A stretch of DNA of 64,000 nucleotides, from the NCBI GenBank assembly GCA_963777285.1, contig CAVZPR010000001.1, forward strand, positions 1,240,001 through 1,304,000, given 5' to 3'. How positions within the stretch are numbered: position 1 is the first letter of the stretch; every line of letters begins with the position of its first letter. This stretch comes from JAFARE01 sp963777285. Its GTDB lineage: Bacteria > Chloroflexota > Dormibacteria > Aeolococcales > Aeolococcaceae. The notes beneath the pieces were generated by a model, which saw only the letters and a list, made by a program, of their open reading frames with translations, searched no databases and was not told the origin of the DNA. The position numbers were made by a program, and so were the translations under genes. Shown in pieces: positions 39,340 through 47,744 of the stretch.

Positions 39340-40305
39340 TCATCGGAAGAGCTCGCTGACGCTGCGCCCCTCGTGCACTCGCACGATTGCCTCGGCGATG
39401 AGCGGCGCCACCGAGAGGATGCGCAGCTTGGGAGCGTCGTCGAAGCTCCGCTGCCCGTTGGGCACGGGGATCGTGTCGGTGACGCAGATCTCGTCGATCG
39501 GGGCCTCGTGCAGCCGCTGCAGCGAGCCGTCGGTGAAGACGCCGTGCGTGCAGACGACGTCGACGCCGGTGGCGCCTTTCTCGCGCAGCGCCATCGCAGC
39601 GCCGGTGAGGGTCGACCCGGTGGAGATCAGGTCATCGACGATGACAGCCTTCATACCGGCGACGTCGCCGATGACGTTGATCACCTCCACCGCGTCGTCG
39701 CGCGGGCGGCGCTTGTCGATGATCGCTATCGGCGCGTCGAGGATGCGCGCCATCCGCCGCGCGCGCAGCGCGCCACCCGTGTCCGGCGAGACGATGACCA
39801 CGTCGTGTCCGTGGCGCTCGCGCACCCGGCGCGCCAGGATCTTGGTGGCGGTGAGCGCGTCAACGGGGATGTCGAAGAACCCCTGGATCGCCTCGGCGTG
39901 CAGGTCGACGCAGATCACCCGGTTGGCGCCGGCGAGCTCGATGATGTTGGCCATCAACTTGGCGCTGATGGGATCGCGCGGCTGGGTCTTCTTCTCCTTG
40001 CGCTGATAGCCGTAGTAGGGGATGACCGCGGTGATGCGCGAGGCGGAGGCGCGCCGCAACGCGTCCAGGATGATGAACAGCTGGATCAGGTTGTCCGACA
40101 CGGGGTGGCACGTCGGCTGGATCAGGAAGACGTCGTGGCCGCGCACCGACTCGCCGATCTTCACATCGAACTCGCCGTCGGCGAAGCGCGTCAGCTCCAT
40201 CTCCGCGAGGCGCATCCCCATCTCGCGGGCGATGCGCTCGCTGAGCTCGGGGTTCGCCGTGCCGGCGAGGAGCATCAGCTCGCCGTAGGGATTGATCTCT
40301 GTCAC
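39340..40305 (-). CDS. prs: Ribose-phosphate pyrophosphokinase
   Basis: This 321-aa PRPP synthetase makes phosphoribosyl pyrophosphate from ribose 5-phosphate and ATP. It shows the start LMLLAGTANPELSERIA, the ATP-binding YYGYQRKEKKTQPRDPISAK, VDLHAEAIQGFF, and the PRPP loop VIVDDLISTGSTL. GTG at 40305 overlaps the glmU stop (GTGA), giving the classic glmU-prs operon. Confidence 0.96.
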   Translation of the reverse strand: MTEINPYGELMLLAGTANPELSERIAREMGMRLAEMELTRFADGEFDVKIGESVRGHDVFLIQPTCHPVSDNLIQLFIILDALRRASASRITAVIPYYGYQRKEKKTQPRDPISAKLMANIIELAGANRVICVDLHAEAIQGFFDIPVDALTATKILARRVRERHGHDVVIVSPDTGGALRARRMARILDAPIAIIDKRRPRDDAVEVINVIGDVAGMKAVIVDDLISTGSTLTGAAMALREKGATGVDVVCTHGVFTDGSLQRLHEAPIDEICVTDTIPVPNGQRSFDDAPKLRILSVAPLIAEAIVRVHEGRSVSELFR

Positions 40306-41666
40306 CGGCGCACCTTGCGTCGCGCCACCCAGCCTTCCACGTTGCGCTGCCGGCTCCGCGCCACCGCCAGGGCGCCTCGGGGCACGTCGTTGCTCACCAC
40401 CGACCCCGCCGCGACGTACGACCCCTCCTCCACGCGGAGCGGCGCGACCAGCGTGCTGTTGCTCCCGATGAACACCGAATCGCCGATCCATATGCGATGC
40501 TTCTCCGAGCCGTCGAAGTTGCAGGTGACGGTTCCGGCGCCGACGTTGACGTCGCGTCCGACGTCGCTGTCGAGCACGCAGCAGAAGTGGTTGACGTGCG
40601 TGCCCGCGCCGATCGTGCTGTTCTTGATCTCAGCATGCGTTCCCAACTGTACCCCGGAACCGAGGACGCTATCGGGCCGCACCCTGCAGTACGGACCGAC
40701 GTGCACGTCGTCCCCCAGCTCGCAGTCCTCCAGGTACGCCGAGGCGATCACCACGCGGTCACCTGTCCTGACGCCGCGCAGCTGCGCTCCGGGGCCGATG
40801 ACGGCGCCCGAGCCGATGACCGTCGCCCCGCGCAGGTGGCTCATGGGCCGGATGACGGAGTCCGCCCCAACCGCCACGCCGGAGTCGACGTATGTGGTCG
40901 CGGGATCCTCGATGGTCACCCCACCGAGCATCAGGTCGTCCAGGGTGCGGCGGCGCAGCAGCGCCTCTGCCTCCGCCAGCTGTCGCCGGTCGTTGACGCC
41001 CACGCCCTCGGCGGGGTCGGCCACCGCCACGGCCTCGACCGCGGGTGCCAGCAGCTCGATGACGTCGGTGAGGTAGTACTCGCGCTGCGCGTTGTCGCTG
41101 GACAGGCGGTCCAGCGCCGGCCACAAGCGCGAGCCGTCGAACACGTAGGCGCCGAGGTTGCACTCGCGGCCGGCCGGGCTCGTGACGGGCAGGTCGCTGT
41201 CCTCGACGATCCGCTGCACCCTCCCCTGGGCGTCGCGCACGACGCGCCCCAACCCGGCCGGGTCGTCGGGGAAGAAGGAAAGGAAGGTGGCGGCGCGGTC
41301 GGAAGCGGCGTGCGACTGCAGCGCCCGCTGCAGTGACTCGGGCCGGAGCAGCGGCACGTCCGCGCTGAGGACGACGACGGCCCCGGCCGGCCGCAATGCC
41401 TCGGGCACGCTGCGCAGCGCGTCGCCCGTGCCGCGCGGCGCGTCCTGTGTGACGAACTCAGCCGACCCGTCGGCGGCCTGCAGGACCTGATGCTGCTCGC
41501 GACCCACCACCAGCAGCGGCCGCCGGTCGCCCACCTCCTCGGCGATGGTCAACGAGAAGGCGAGCAGGGAGCGGCCGCCCAGTGAGTGAAGCACCTTCGG
41601 GGTTGAGCTGCGCATCCGTGTGCCCAGCCCGGCGGCAAGGATCACCACCCGGGGACCACCAGCCAT
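40302..41666 (-). CDS. glmU: Bifunctional GlmU (GlcN-1-P acetyltransferase / UTP uridylyltransferase)
   Basis: This 454-aa enzyme makes UDP-GlcNAc for the cell wall. The N-terminal pyrophosphorylase domain has ILAAGLGTRMRSSTPKVLH. The C-terminal left-handed beta-helix has repeated hexapeptides, including EIKNSTIGAGTHVNHF, and the acetyl-CoA site. ATG at 41666 gives the standard N-terminus. It is the promoter-proximal gene of glmU-prs and divergent from the GT2 gene. Confidence 0.95.
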   Translation of the reverse strand: MAGGPRVVILAAGLGTRMRSSTPKVLHSLGGRSLLAFSLTIAEEVGDRRPLLVVGREQHQVLQAADGSAEFVTQDAPRGTGDALRSVPEALRPAGAVVVLSADVPLLRPESLQRALQSHAASDRAATFLSFFPDDPAGLGRVVRDAQGRVQRIVEDSDLPVTSPAGRECNLGAYVFDGSRLWPALDRLSSDNAQREYYLTDVIELLAPAVEAVAVADPAEGVGVNDRRQLAEAEALLRRRTLDDLMLGGVTIEDPATTYVDSGVAVGADSVIRPMSHLRGATVIGSGAVIGPGAQLRGVRTGDRVVIASAYLEDCELGDDVHVGPYCRVRPDSVLGSGVQLGTHAEIKNSTIGAGTHVNHFCCVLDSDVGRDVNVGAGTVTCNFDGSEKHRIWIGDSVFIGSNSTLVAPLRVEEGSYVAAGSVVSNDVPRGALAVARSRQRNVEGWVARRKVRR

Positions 41667-41789
41667 GTGGCGCGAGTATACGTCCGCCCCTTCGCGCGAG
41701 CCGCCGCGATCGCGCTGATCTGTCCTGGCGATCTGTTCGTCGATTCCGATAACATTGGGGGGTTCGCGGTCCGCTGGGGAATGGCGCGC

Positions 41790-41818
41790 TTGACGTGTCC
41801 GGTGCGCTACGGTAAGGT
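41790..41818 (+). promoter_or_regulatory. Sigma-70-type promoter for the GT2 glycosyltransferase
   Basis: A -35 box TTGACG (41790-41795) is followed after exactly 17 nt by TAAGGT (41813-41818). Transcription would start near 41825, about 33 nt before the GTC/ATG region of the glycosyltransferase start at 41858. The -35 is near consensus and the -10 moderate. Confidence 0.5.
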
Positions 41819-41857
41819 CGCGGCTGGGGTTTACAGGGGCGCTAAGGGGGGCTCGCA

Positions 41858-42694
41858 ATGCGTATGGGGTTTGGGGGGAACGGTCACGTCGTCTTGCCGG
41901 GGGTCGCGGCCAGGGCGCTTCCGCCTTCGGTGAGCGCGGTTCTGCCGGCGTACAACGAAGAGGCCGCCATCGAGTCGGTGGTCAGGAAGGTTGCCGAGGC
42001 GCTGTCCAGCGCCGGCGTGACCACGTACGAGATCATCGTCGTCAACGACGGCAGCACCGACGCCACCGCGGAACGCGCCATGAGCGCGGTGGCCCGCGGC
42101 ATCCCGGTCCGCGTGATCTCGCACGAGGTGAACCGCGGTTATGGCGCGGCGCTGCGGACGGGATTCGACGCCGCAACGTGTGAGGCCACATGGCTGCTCG
42201 ACAGCGACGGCCAATTCGATCCGGCCGAGCTGCAGCGGCTGATGCCGCTGTACCGGGACGACCGGGTGGTGGCGGGGTATCGCATCCACCGCCAGGAGGG
42301 TCGCATCCGCGACTTCAATCACCTGGCGTTCTTCACGGTCGTCCGCTTCACCATCGGTGGCACCGTCCGTGACGTCGACTGCGCCTTCAAGCTGTTCCCC
42401 TCCGCGGTGGGACGAGGGCTGCGCTGCGACGGCGCGATGATCTCCACCGAGCTGCTGGTGCGCGCGCGTCGCGCCGGCTACGGCTTCGCGGAGGTGGGCG
42501 TGAAGCACCTGCCGCGGCAGGGCGGCCAGGCGACGGGCGCCAACCCGCGCGTGATCGCCCGCGCGTTCCGCGAGCTGCTGCGGCTGTGGGGCCATCCGGC
42601 GCTGCTGTCGGGCTTGGCCGCGCCGGCCGAGGAGCTGACCGGCAGGGCCCGCGAGCTCACCGTCACCCCGGACCAGATCGCGCAGACAGCCTGA
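41858..42694 (+). CDS. Family 2 glycosyltransferase (dolichyl-phosphate mannosyltransferase-like)
   Basis: This 278-aa GT-A fold enzyme has VSAVLPAYNEEAAIESVVRK, IIVVNDGSTDATAE, and the metal-binding LLDSDGQFDP (DxD type). A C-terminal basic region follows (VKHLPRQGGQATGANP). It resembles polyprenyl-phosphate sugar transferases but has no clear membrane helices. It lies just before tRNA-Gln and is the last core gene before the mobile element. Confidence 0.9.
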   Translation: MRMGFGGNGHVVLPGVAARALPPSVSAVLPAYNEEAAIESVVRKVAEALSSAGVTTYEIIVVNDGSTDATAERAMSAVARGIPVRVISHEVNRGYGAALRTGFDAATCEATWLLDSDGQFDPAELQRLMPLYRDDRVVAGYRIHRQEGRIRDFNHLAFFTVVRFTIGGTVRDVDCAFKLFPSAVGRGLRCDGAMISTELLVRARRAGYGFAEVGVKHLPRQGGQATGANPRVIARAFRELLRLWGHPALLSGLAAPAEELTGRARELTVTPDQIAQTA

Positions 42695-42748
42695 GGACGG
42701 TTGCGGCTCGCGCCGCGGCGACAGCGGATACGATCGCTGTCGAGCCAC

Positions 42749-42823
42749 TGGGGAGTCGCCAAGTGGTAAGGCAGCGGACTTTGGATCCGCCATTCGAAGG
42801 TTCGAATCCTTCCTCCCCAGCCA
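42749..42823 (+). tRNA. tRNA-Gln (anticodon TTG)
   Basis: The cloverleaf has acceptor arms TGGGGAG and CTCCCCA, an anticodon loop with TTG (ACTTTGGAT context) and a T loop GTTCGAATC. CCA is encoded at 42821-42823. Recombinase-derived sequence on the opposite strand begins immediately at its 3' end, so this tRNA probably marks the left boundary of the integrated element. Confidence 0.97.
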
Positions 42824-44339
42824 AATCTCCGTATTCGAACCGGCGCGAAGAAAAGAGAAGGTCGAAGGGCTCACAGTAGCGCGCCTCGGCCGCCTTTCCG
42901 TCGCGCACAAGGACTGCCTCGAAGACTGCGTTGTTGAAGAGGCGCCGGGTCTTCTCATTGGCGCGCGCGATACGCGGTGGCGCACGTGCTGGCGATCTGG
43001 GCGGCCAGTCGTGAGCATCTCCTGCCACTCCTCCAGGTGCGCGTTCGCGGCCTGCGGTCTGACGCTTGGATGTCCGTATCTCATTGCCGATGCGCTCCTG
43101 CTCGGTGCGCAGCGTCGGCAGGTCGACCGCGCCGCCGTAATAAGCGTCGAGGAGCCGACGACGTTCAGTCTCTGCGCGCGCCAGGCGCGCGCCAGAAACT
43201 CGCGCTCAGCCGCGTTCCGCGCTCTGACGCGCGATGACCTCAGCCTCCATGTCAGCGAGGAGCCGGTCGCTCATCGCCGGTGGGAGCTGAACCTCGCGGT
43301 ACAGCTCCTCGACCTGACGCTCGACGACGTCAGCGGCCACGTACGCCTCGCGACATCCCGAGGGCGCGCGACGGCTCTTCTGCCCCAAGCAGAAGAAGTA
43401 CACGTACCGACCCTTGGAGAGCTGGATCGATAGTCGCCGACCGCAGACGCCGCACACCAGCAGGCCCTTGAAGTAGTGGTGGTGCTGGCGCTCACGGATC
43501 CCGCGTGCAGCGCGCGAGGCCAGCAGGTCCTGAACCTTCATAAAAGTTGCGCTGACACCAGCGGCTCGTGCGTGCCGCGGTACTCGATGCCTGCCCACTC
43601 GACGATGCCCATGTGGAACTTGTTCTTGAGCAGATTGGCGAGCCCGGACACACTAAGCGGCGCGGCAGACCGGTTGCGCCGTGCCCGGTTGGTCAGCCCT
43701 CGGTGGGTCAGCTCGTCCCGCAAGCGCTCCAGCGTGTAGTCGCCCGGTGGCGTACAGCTCGAACGCGTCAGTAATGAGCGGAGCTCGATCAGGGTCGTGG
43801 ATGACATGCGCCACCGTGCGACCGCCGATGGTCTCGCGGACGTTCATATAGCCGAGCGGCGCGTAGTGCGGGAAGCCGCCCATCTTGGCCTTCTGCGACT
43901 GCCCCTTGCGCACCTCGGCGGCGAGGTTGGCGGAGTAGAACTCGGCCATGAGCGCATGGATCCCTTCCACGAGCCGGCCCGATGCGGTCTCCTCCAGCTT
44001 CTCGGTGACCGAGACCAGCGTGACGCCACAGCGGCGCAGCACCGCACGGATGGCCACGTGGTCCTCCATGTTGCGTGCCAGCCGGTCGATCTTGTGCACC
44101 ACAACCGCATCGACGTCGCGTTCCTCGGTGATGCGACGGAGCATGGCCTGCAGTTGGGGCCGATCCGCACTGCGCGCGGACTCGCCGCGGTCCGAAAACT
44201 CATCGACAAGGTCCCAGCCGAGGTCGCGGATGTGGCGCACGCAGGCCTCGCGCTGCGCCGGGATGGAGAAGCCTTCCTCGGTGAGGTCACGTTCCGCCTG
44301 CTCTGCGGTGGAGACGCGAAGGTAGATCACACAGCGCAT
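42824..44339 (-). pseudogene. Large serine recombinase (integrase), broken by several frameshifts
   Basis: The N-terminal resolvase domain is intact: MRCVIYLRVSTAEQAERDLT with the catalytic Ser in LRVSTAE, then VVVHKIDRLARNMEDH. The recombinase domain (LRDELTHRGLTNRA, KNKFHMGIVEW) continues in a second frame near 43740. The zinc-ribbon part (FKGLLVCGVCGRRLSIQ) is in a third frame from about 43590. LLDAYYGGAVDLPTLRTEQE near 43100-43180 is in a fourth. The C-terminus (RRLFNNAVFEAVLVRDGK) is in a fifth. Each break keeps the next part recognisable. The last frame stays open through the antisense of tRNA-Gln to 42663. It is probably the integration enzyme of the element. Confidence 0.8.
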
Positions 44340-44343
44340 CGGC

Positions 44344-44720
44344 TCACGCAGCTCCACACTCAGTCGGCGCGGGGTGCCCAGGACCGGCCGGCACAAGGCG
44401 AAGGTCCGCACGCAGCTCAATGGCGGCGGCGACGACGGCTCGGGCGAGTGGCCGCAAGGCGCCGGGCGGCAACGTGGCGGGGCAGCCATCCTCGGGCCGA
44501 GCGCCGGGTTGGTCTCCATCCTGCGGAGGACACCTCGTAGCGTCGGGGAAGTCAACTCGCGGGCTACCGGGGGCGCCCGGAGCGAGCCAGCCCGCAGGAT
44601 CCGCGGGAGGCGGCCCCGGAGGCCGCGCCTGGCGGCGCTGGGGGCCGCCCGGTGGCGCGACGCGGCGGAGGTCGGCGGAAGGGATGGCCTCGCTGCCTGG
44701 GGGCGCGGTCGGCGCCGTCG
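44344..44720 (-). pseudogene. Diverged second copy of the small operon protein (C-terminal part)
   Basis: The frame ending at 44344 carries LPPGALRPLARAVVAAAIEL and ADLRLVP, matching LPPGAMRPLARALLAAAIDL and TDLRLLP of the 137-aa gene at 44984-45397. An upstream VDFPDATRCPPQDGD also aligns with VDLSTASRPPRPDED. The start is replaced by truncated recombinase sequence, so this copy has no start of its own. It lies 5 nt before the full-length recombinase start, the same arrangement as in the intact copy. Confidence 0.6.
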
Positions 44721-44959
44721 GCGACAGCTTCGACGTCGCGGTCCTCGGTGATGCGGCGGAGCATCGCCTGCAGCTGTGGCCGGTCCGCACTCCGCGCCGA
44801 TTCGCCGCGGTCCGAGTACTCATCGACCAGATGCCAGCCGAGGTCGCGAATGTGCCTGACGCACGCCTCGCGCTGTGCAGGGATCGAGAAGCCCTCTTCG
44901 GTGAGGTCGCGCTCCGCCTGCTCGGCGGTCGAGACACGAAGGTAAATGACGCAGCGCAT
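44720..44959 (-). pseudogene. Truncated duplicate of the serine recombinase N-terminus
   Basis: From the ATG at 44959 (or 44968), about 80 codons are nearly identical to the N-terminus of the recombinase at 44339. They contain the catalytic Ser motif YLRVSTAEQAERDL and RSADRPQLQAMLRRIT. After DRDVEAV similarity stops and the frame runs into unrelated Arg/Pro-rich sequence belonging to the duplicated small-protein unit. It lacks Arg residues of the later active site (KIDRLAR) and cannot be a functional recombinase. Confidence 0.78.
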
Positions 44960-44983
44960 AACCGTCATGGATGAGTGTTGCGT

Positions 44984-45397
44984 TCAGCTGCGGCGGTGGC
45001 ACTCGTCACGCCGCTGATCCGGTAGCAGCCGCAGATCGGTATGGAGGTCGATCGCGGCTGCCAGTAAGGCCCGCGCCAGCGGCCGCATGGCGCCCGGCGG
45101 CAGCGCGTTGTTGCCGCTTGTGGCTGTGGCGTCCTCACGGTCCTCATCCGGACGAGGAGGCCTCGACGCGGTGGATAAGTCAACTCCTGAGGCCGCCCCG
45201 GCCCTGGGGGTCGACCCGGGTCCCGCCGGCCGGCGCGGTCCCAGCGCGCACGGGAGCGACCCGCGGCGCTGGGGGCGCCTGGGTGGCGCGGGGGCGGCAC
45301 CTTCGGCCAGGTGGCCGGACTCTGGCGACGGCACCGCTGGGGCGCCGCCCGCGCCGGCGTTCGGCGCCAGGGCCGACCGGCAGGCATCCGGGGTCAT
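44984..45397 (-). CDS. Small protein between methyltransferase and recombinase, unknown
   Basis: This 137-aa protein has a disordered Pro/Gly/Arg-rich N-terminal two thirds and a short helical C-terminus (LPPGAMRPLARALLAAAIDL). No family was recognised. ATG at 45397 overlaps the stop of methyltransferase 1 (ATGA), and its stop is 16 nt before the recombinase start at 44968. It is therefore translationally tied to both. Its duplication together with the recombinase suggests a joint function, perhaps as a directionality or accessory factor, but that is inference. Confidence 0.55.
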   Translation of the reverse strand: MTPDACRSALAPNAGAGGAPAVPSPESGHLAEGAAPAPPRRPQRRGSLPCALGPRRPAGPGSTPRAGAASGVDLSTASRPPRPDEDREDATATSGNNALPPGAMRPLARALLAAAIDLHTDLRLLPDQRRDECHRRS

Positions 45398-46228
45398 GGC
45401 TTCCTGAGGACGAGCACGTCCTCGTGAGCGATGACCCGAAGCGGAAGGCCAGCCGCCCGGGCCTTGCGTACCTGCTGAAGCTGAAAGAACGAGGCCCGCG
45501 GGACCAGCCGGTCTCCGCTGACTCCGGCCAGCAGCGCGACGAGCCGCTGCAGCGGGACGAAGCCGGCGGCCCTGGCCGCGGCGAGTACAGCGCCCGGGAA
45601 GTCGGTCAGCACTCCGTCGCGCCGCCACGGCCGCGTAGTTACGGCAGCGATCCCGCCGGGGCGGAGCAGGGTGATGCACGCAGCGAAGATCTCGCGGAGT
45701 GCGTCTGTCAGCTCGGCACTCCTGACATGCGCCAGGTTGCCCGAAGTCGTCGGAGTAGCTGACGTCGCTCTTGACCAGCATGCCAGCGTCAACGCGCACC
45801 TGTCCGTGCACGGAGCTGCCGTAGGGTGGCGACGTCAGGAGCAAGGCGCAACGTCCGTGGAGAGTTCGCGGCAGCAGGGAATGCATGTGGCGTGCGTCGC
45901 CGAGCCAGACGTTGCCCCTACCCGTTGCGCCTAACGCTTCGGCGAGCGCGACGTTACCTTCGGCAAGCGCCGCCCATCTGGGCTCGTACTCGACACCAAT
46001 GGCGTCACGGTCGAGGTGCACGGCCTCGACGAGGGAGGTGCCGATGCCGCACATCGGATCGAGCACGATGTCTCGTGGTCGCGAGAAGGCTTCGATGGCT
46101 CGCCGCGCCAGCTCCGGCAGCATCTTCCCCGGGTGCGCGGTGGACTCGGCGACGTAGCGATCGCGACGCTGGATCCGGGCTGGCTGTTGCGCGCAGGGCC
46201 ACACCGAAAGCGGAAGGCGGTCAGCCAT
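45394..46228 (-). CDS. Orphan DNA methyltransferase 1 (TSPPY class, frameshifted)
   Basis: This SAM-dependent DNA amino-methyltransferase has gamma-type motif order. HPGKMLPELARRAI is motif X, LDPMCGIGTSLVEA is motif I (SAM binding), and LLTSPPYGS is motif IV (catalytic). The frame breaks near 45750 in a GGG run: SYSDDFG then continues as NLAHVRSAELTDAL one frame over, ending VIAHEDVLVLRKP. The start at 46228 overlaps the end of methyltransferase 2. TSPPY favours N4-cytosine but N6-adenine is possible. No restriction endonuclease is near. Confidence 0.8.
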
Positions 46229-47111
46229 GGCGAGCCGCCTCCTTGATGAAGACGAGCACGTCCTCGTGAGCGACCAGGTGCAGCGGTAACCCTGCCGCAC
46301 GTGCGCGCTGCGTCTGGCTGAGCTGCCAGAACGACGGTCGGGAAACGAGCTCGCCGTCCCGCAGCGCAGCGTGTAAGGCGATGTTGTGCTGCAAATATCC
46401 GAAGCCGACGCTACGCGCGGCGTCAATGGTCATGCTCGCCAGATCGAGCAGCCGGCCACCGCGGCGCATGTTCTTGGTGACAGCGACCAGCAGCCCACCG
46501 GAACGCAGCACCGTGCGACACTGTTCGTACACCTCTGCCATCGCCGTGCGGTAGGCAAGCCCGCGAGCGTGTCCGAGGTTTTCCGGATTCCGTGAATAGT
46601 TGGCTGTCGACGAGTCGCACAACCGCCTACCGTTCAGCCATGCGCGCTTGTCGATGACGCCCACCTCGCATGCGTACGGCGGAGACAGGACGACAGTCCG
46701 ACGCGGCCACAGAATCCTCGGAGAAGTTGCGAGAGCACACGCGCATCACCCTGTCGGGCGTCCGCGAGGCGCAGTTGCCGTGATGTCAGCGCATTGCGCA
46801 GGTTCGCCTGCGCAACGCCTACCCAGCGGTCCTCCAGCTCGATGCCCATGCAGCGCCTTTCGAGCGCAGCCGCCTCGACCAGCGTGGTGCCGACGCCGCA
46901 CATCGGATCGACGATGAGTTCGCCCGGCTGCGAGTACTCAAGCACGATCCGTCGCGCCAGCTCCGGGAGCATCTTCCCGGGATGCCGGATCGAACTCCGA
47001 AACATAGCGGCCGCGCCGCTGCTGAAAGCCCGTCGTCTGCGCGCACGGCCAGATTGCGAGAGGAACCGTCTCCGCGAGCGCATTGCTGTTCGCTTGCTGT
47101 GGCGTTGCCAT
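46221..47111 (-). CDS. Orphan DNA methyltransferase 2, paralogue of methyltransferase 1 (frameshifted)
   Basis: It starts MATPQQANSNALAETVPLAI with WPCAQTTGFQQRRGRYVSE, parallel to WPCAQQPARIQRRDRYVAE of its neighbour. Motif X HPGKMLPELARRIV and motif I VDPMCGVGTTLVEA are in a second frame from about 46990. Motif IV VVLSPPYACEVG and the C-terminal part (RTVLRSGGLLVAVTKN, HLVAHEDVLVFIKEA) are in a third from about 46690. Two indels therefore break it. It overlaps methyltransferase 1 by 8 nt. The pair arose by gene duplication. Confidence 0.78.
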
Positions 47112-47146
47112 GGCTCCGCCCCACAGCCAGCGCTGACCCCGACGCT

Positions 47147-47180
47147 CCCCAATCCGGAAATTGCGTGAAAACGTGACAAA
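47147..47180 (-). promoter_or_regulatory. Bipartite conserved motif upstream of methyltransferase 2
   Basis: Read on the minus strand this is TTGTCACGTTTTC, 10 variable nt, then CGGATTGGG, ending 36 nt before the methyltransferase 2 ATG. The same two half-sites with the same 10-nt gap occur at 48469-48500 on the plus strand, before the T4SS pilin gene. It is probably a shared regulatory or protein-binding site of the element. Confidence 0.45.
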
Positions 47181-47245
47181 CCGCCATCGGCGTACCCAGC
47201 GCTTGCTGTGGGGTGCCGGGCAGCAGCGGGTGGGCGCCGGCGGGC

Positions 47246-47467
47246 TCACTTGATGCGGCGGATGAGCGGGGCCGTCCCCCGACCCAGGTCGTCCTGGTAT
47301 GCGCAGAAGTCCTCTACGACCGCTGCCAGACGGAGCTTCGCGGCGCGGGTTCGCTCGGACGCGGCTCCGAAGGCGCCGTCGCAATCGAGGAACGCCATGC
47401 TGGCTGAGACCACGGAGAGCCAGATGTCCTGAGCCTGGTCGTCCCTGCTGTGCTGATTGGTGTCCAT
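47246..47467 (-). CDS. Small protein at the start of the methyltransferase operon, unknown
   Basis: This 73-aa acidic protein starts MDTNQHSRDDQAQDIWLSVV and ends DDLGRGTAPLIRRIK. It looks helical and soluble. The composition is protein-like and unlike random high-GC frames. It is the first gene after the control region on the minus strand, 134 nt before methyltransferase 2. No homologue is recognised. Confidence 0.5.
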   Translation of the reverse strand: MDTNQHSRDDQAQDIWLSVVSASMAFLDCDGAFGAASERTRAAKLRLAAVVEDFCAYQDDLGRGTAPLIRRIK

Positions 47468-47550
47468 GGACCGCCCACGGCCAGGAACCGCCGACGCCTC
47501 CCAATCGGCTGGGCAAGCCAAACCGTGACTCGGTTCCAGTACGGCGCGCG

Positions 47551-47690
47551 CCGTTCAGCAAACGTTCATGACCCCTAGAGGCGAACGTTTCACGAAGGCA
47601 GTTCGGTGACCGGCGCGCAGCGATGAACGGACCATGAACGCGAGTCGAACGGCGCTACCGATCACTGTCCGTTCAGCAACCGTCCCTCAT
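47551..47690. promoter_or_regulatory. Control region with GTTCA repeats spaced 11 bp
   Basis: The divergent region 47468-47744 carries three sites: CCGTTCAGCAAACGTTCATG at 47551-47570, the same pattern on the opposite strand at 47624-47639 (TGAAC twice, 11 bp apart), and a half-conserved copy at 47669-47690. An AAACGTTC/GAACGTTT inverted repeat overlaps the first (47560-47567, 47583-47590). The third site ends 54 nt before the sigma-like gene. A matching site stands at 56651-56676, 54 nt before the lipoprotein gene. Confidence 0.5.
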
Positions 47691-47744
47691 CCGTAACGCC
47701 TGCTTCCGAGGATCGCGGCTCCAAACCGACACCGAGGAGCCGCC

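Larger units (their letters stand above)
44095..45340 (-). repeat. Tandem duplication of about 620 bp in the recombinase locus
   Basis: Two adjacent units each consist of the 3' part of a small protein gene followed by the first 80 or so codons of a serine recombinase. Unit A is about 44720-45340 and unit B about 44095-44720. Recombinase parts are nearly identical in protein; the small-protein parts are more diverged but share GAGTTGACTT and the LPPGAMRPLARA-coding stretch. Unit boundaries are approximate. Confidence 0.6.

Noticed and set aside
42663..42823. Peptide GEEGFEPSNGGSKVRCL and following residues as part of a protein
   Set aside because: This is the antisense translation of tRNA-Gln, a familiar annotation artefact, not protein-coding sequence.
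45394..47111. A complete restriction-modification system
   Set aside because: Only the two methyltransferases are present; neighbouring small genes show no nuclease motif.
47468..47744. A CRISPR array or replication iterons in the control region
   Set aside because: The repeats are few, short, on both strands and unevenly spaced, and there are no spacers. A regulatory role fits better, although an origin role cannot be fully excluded.
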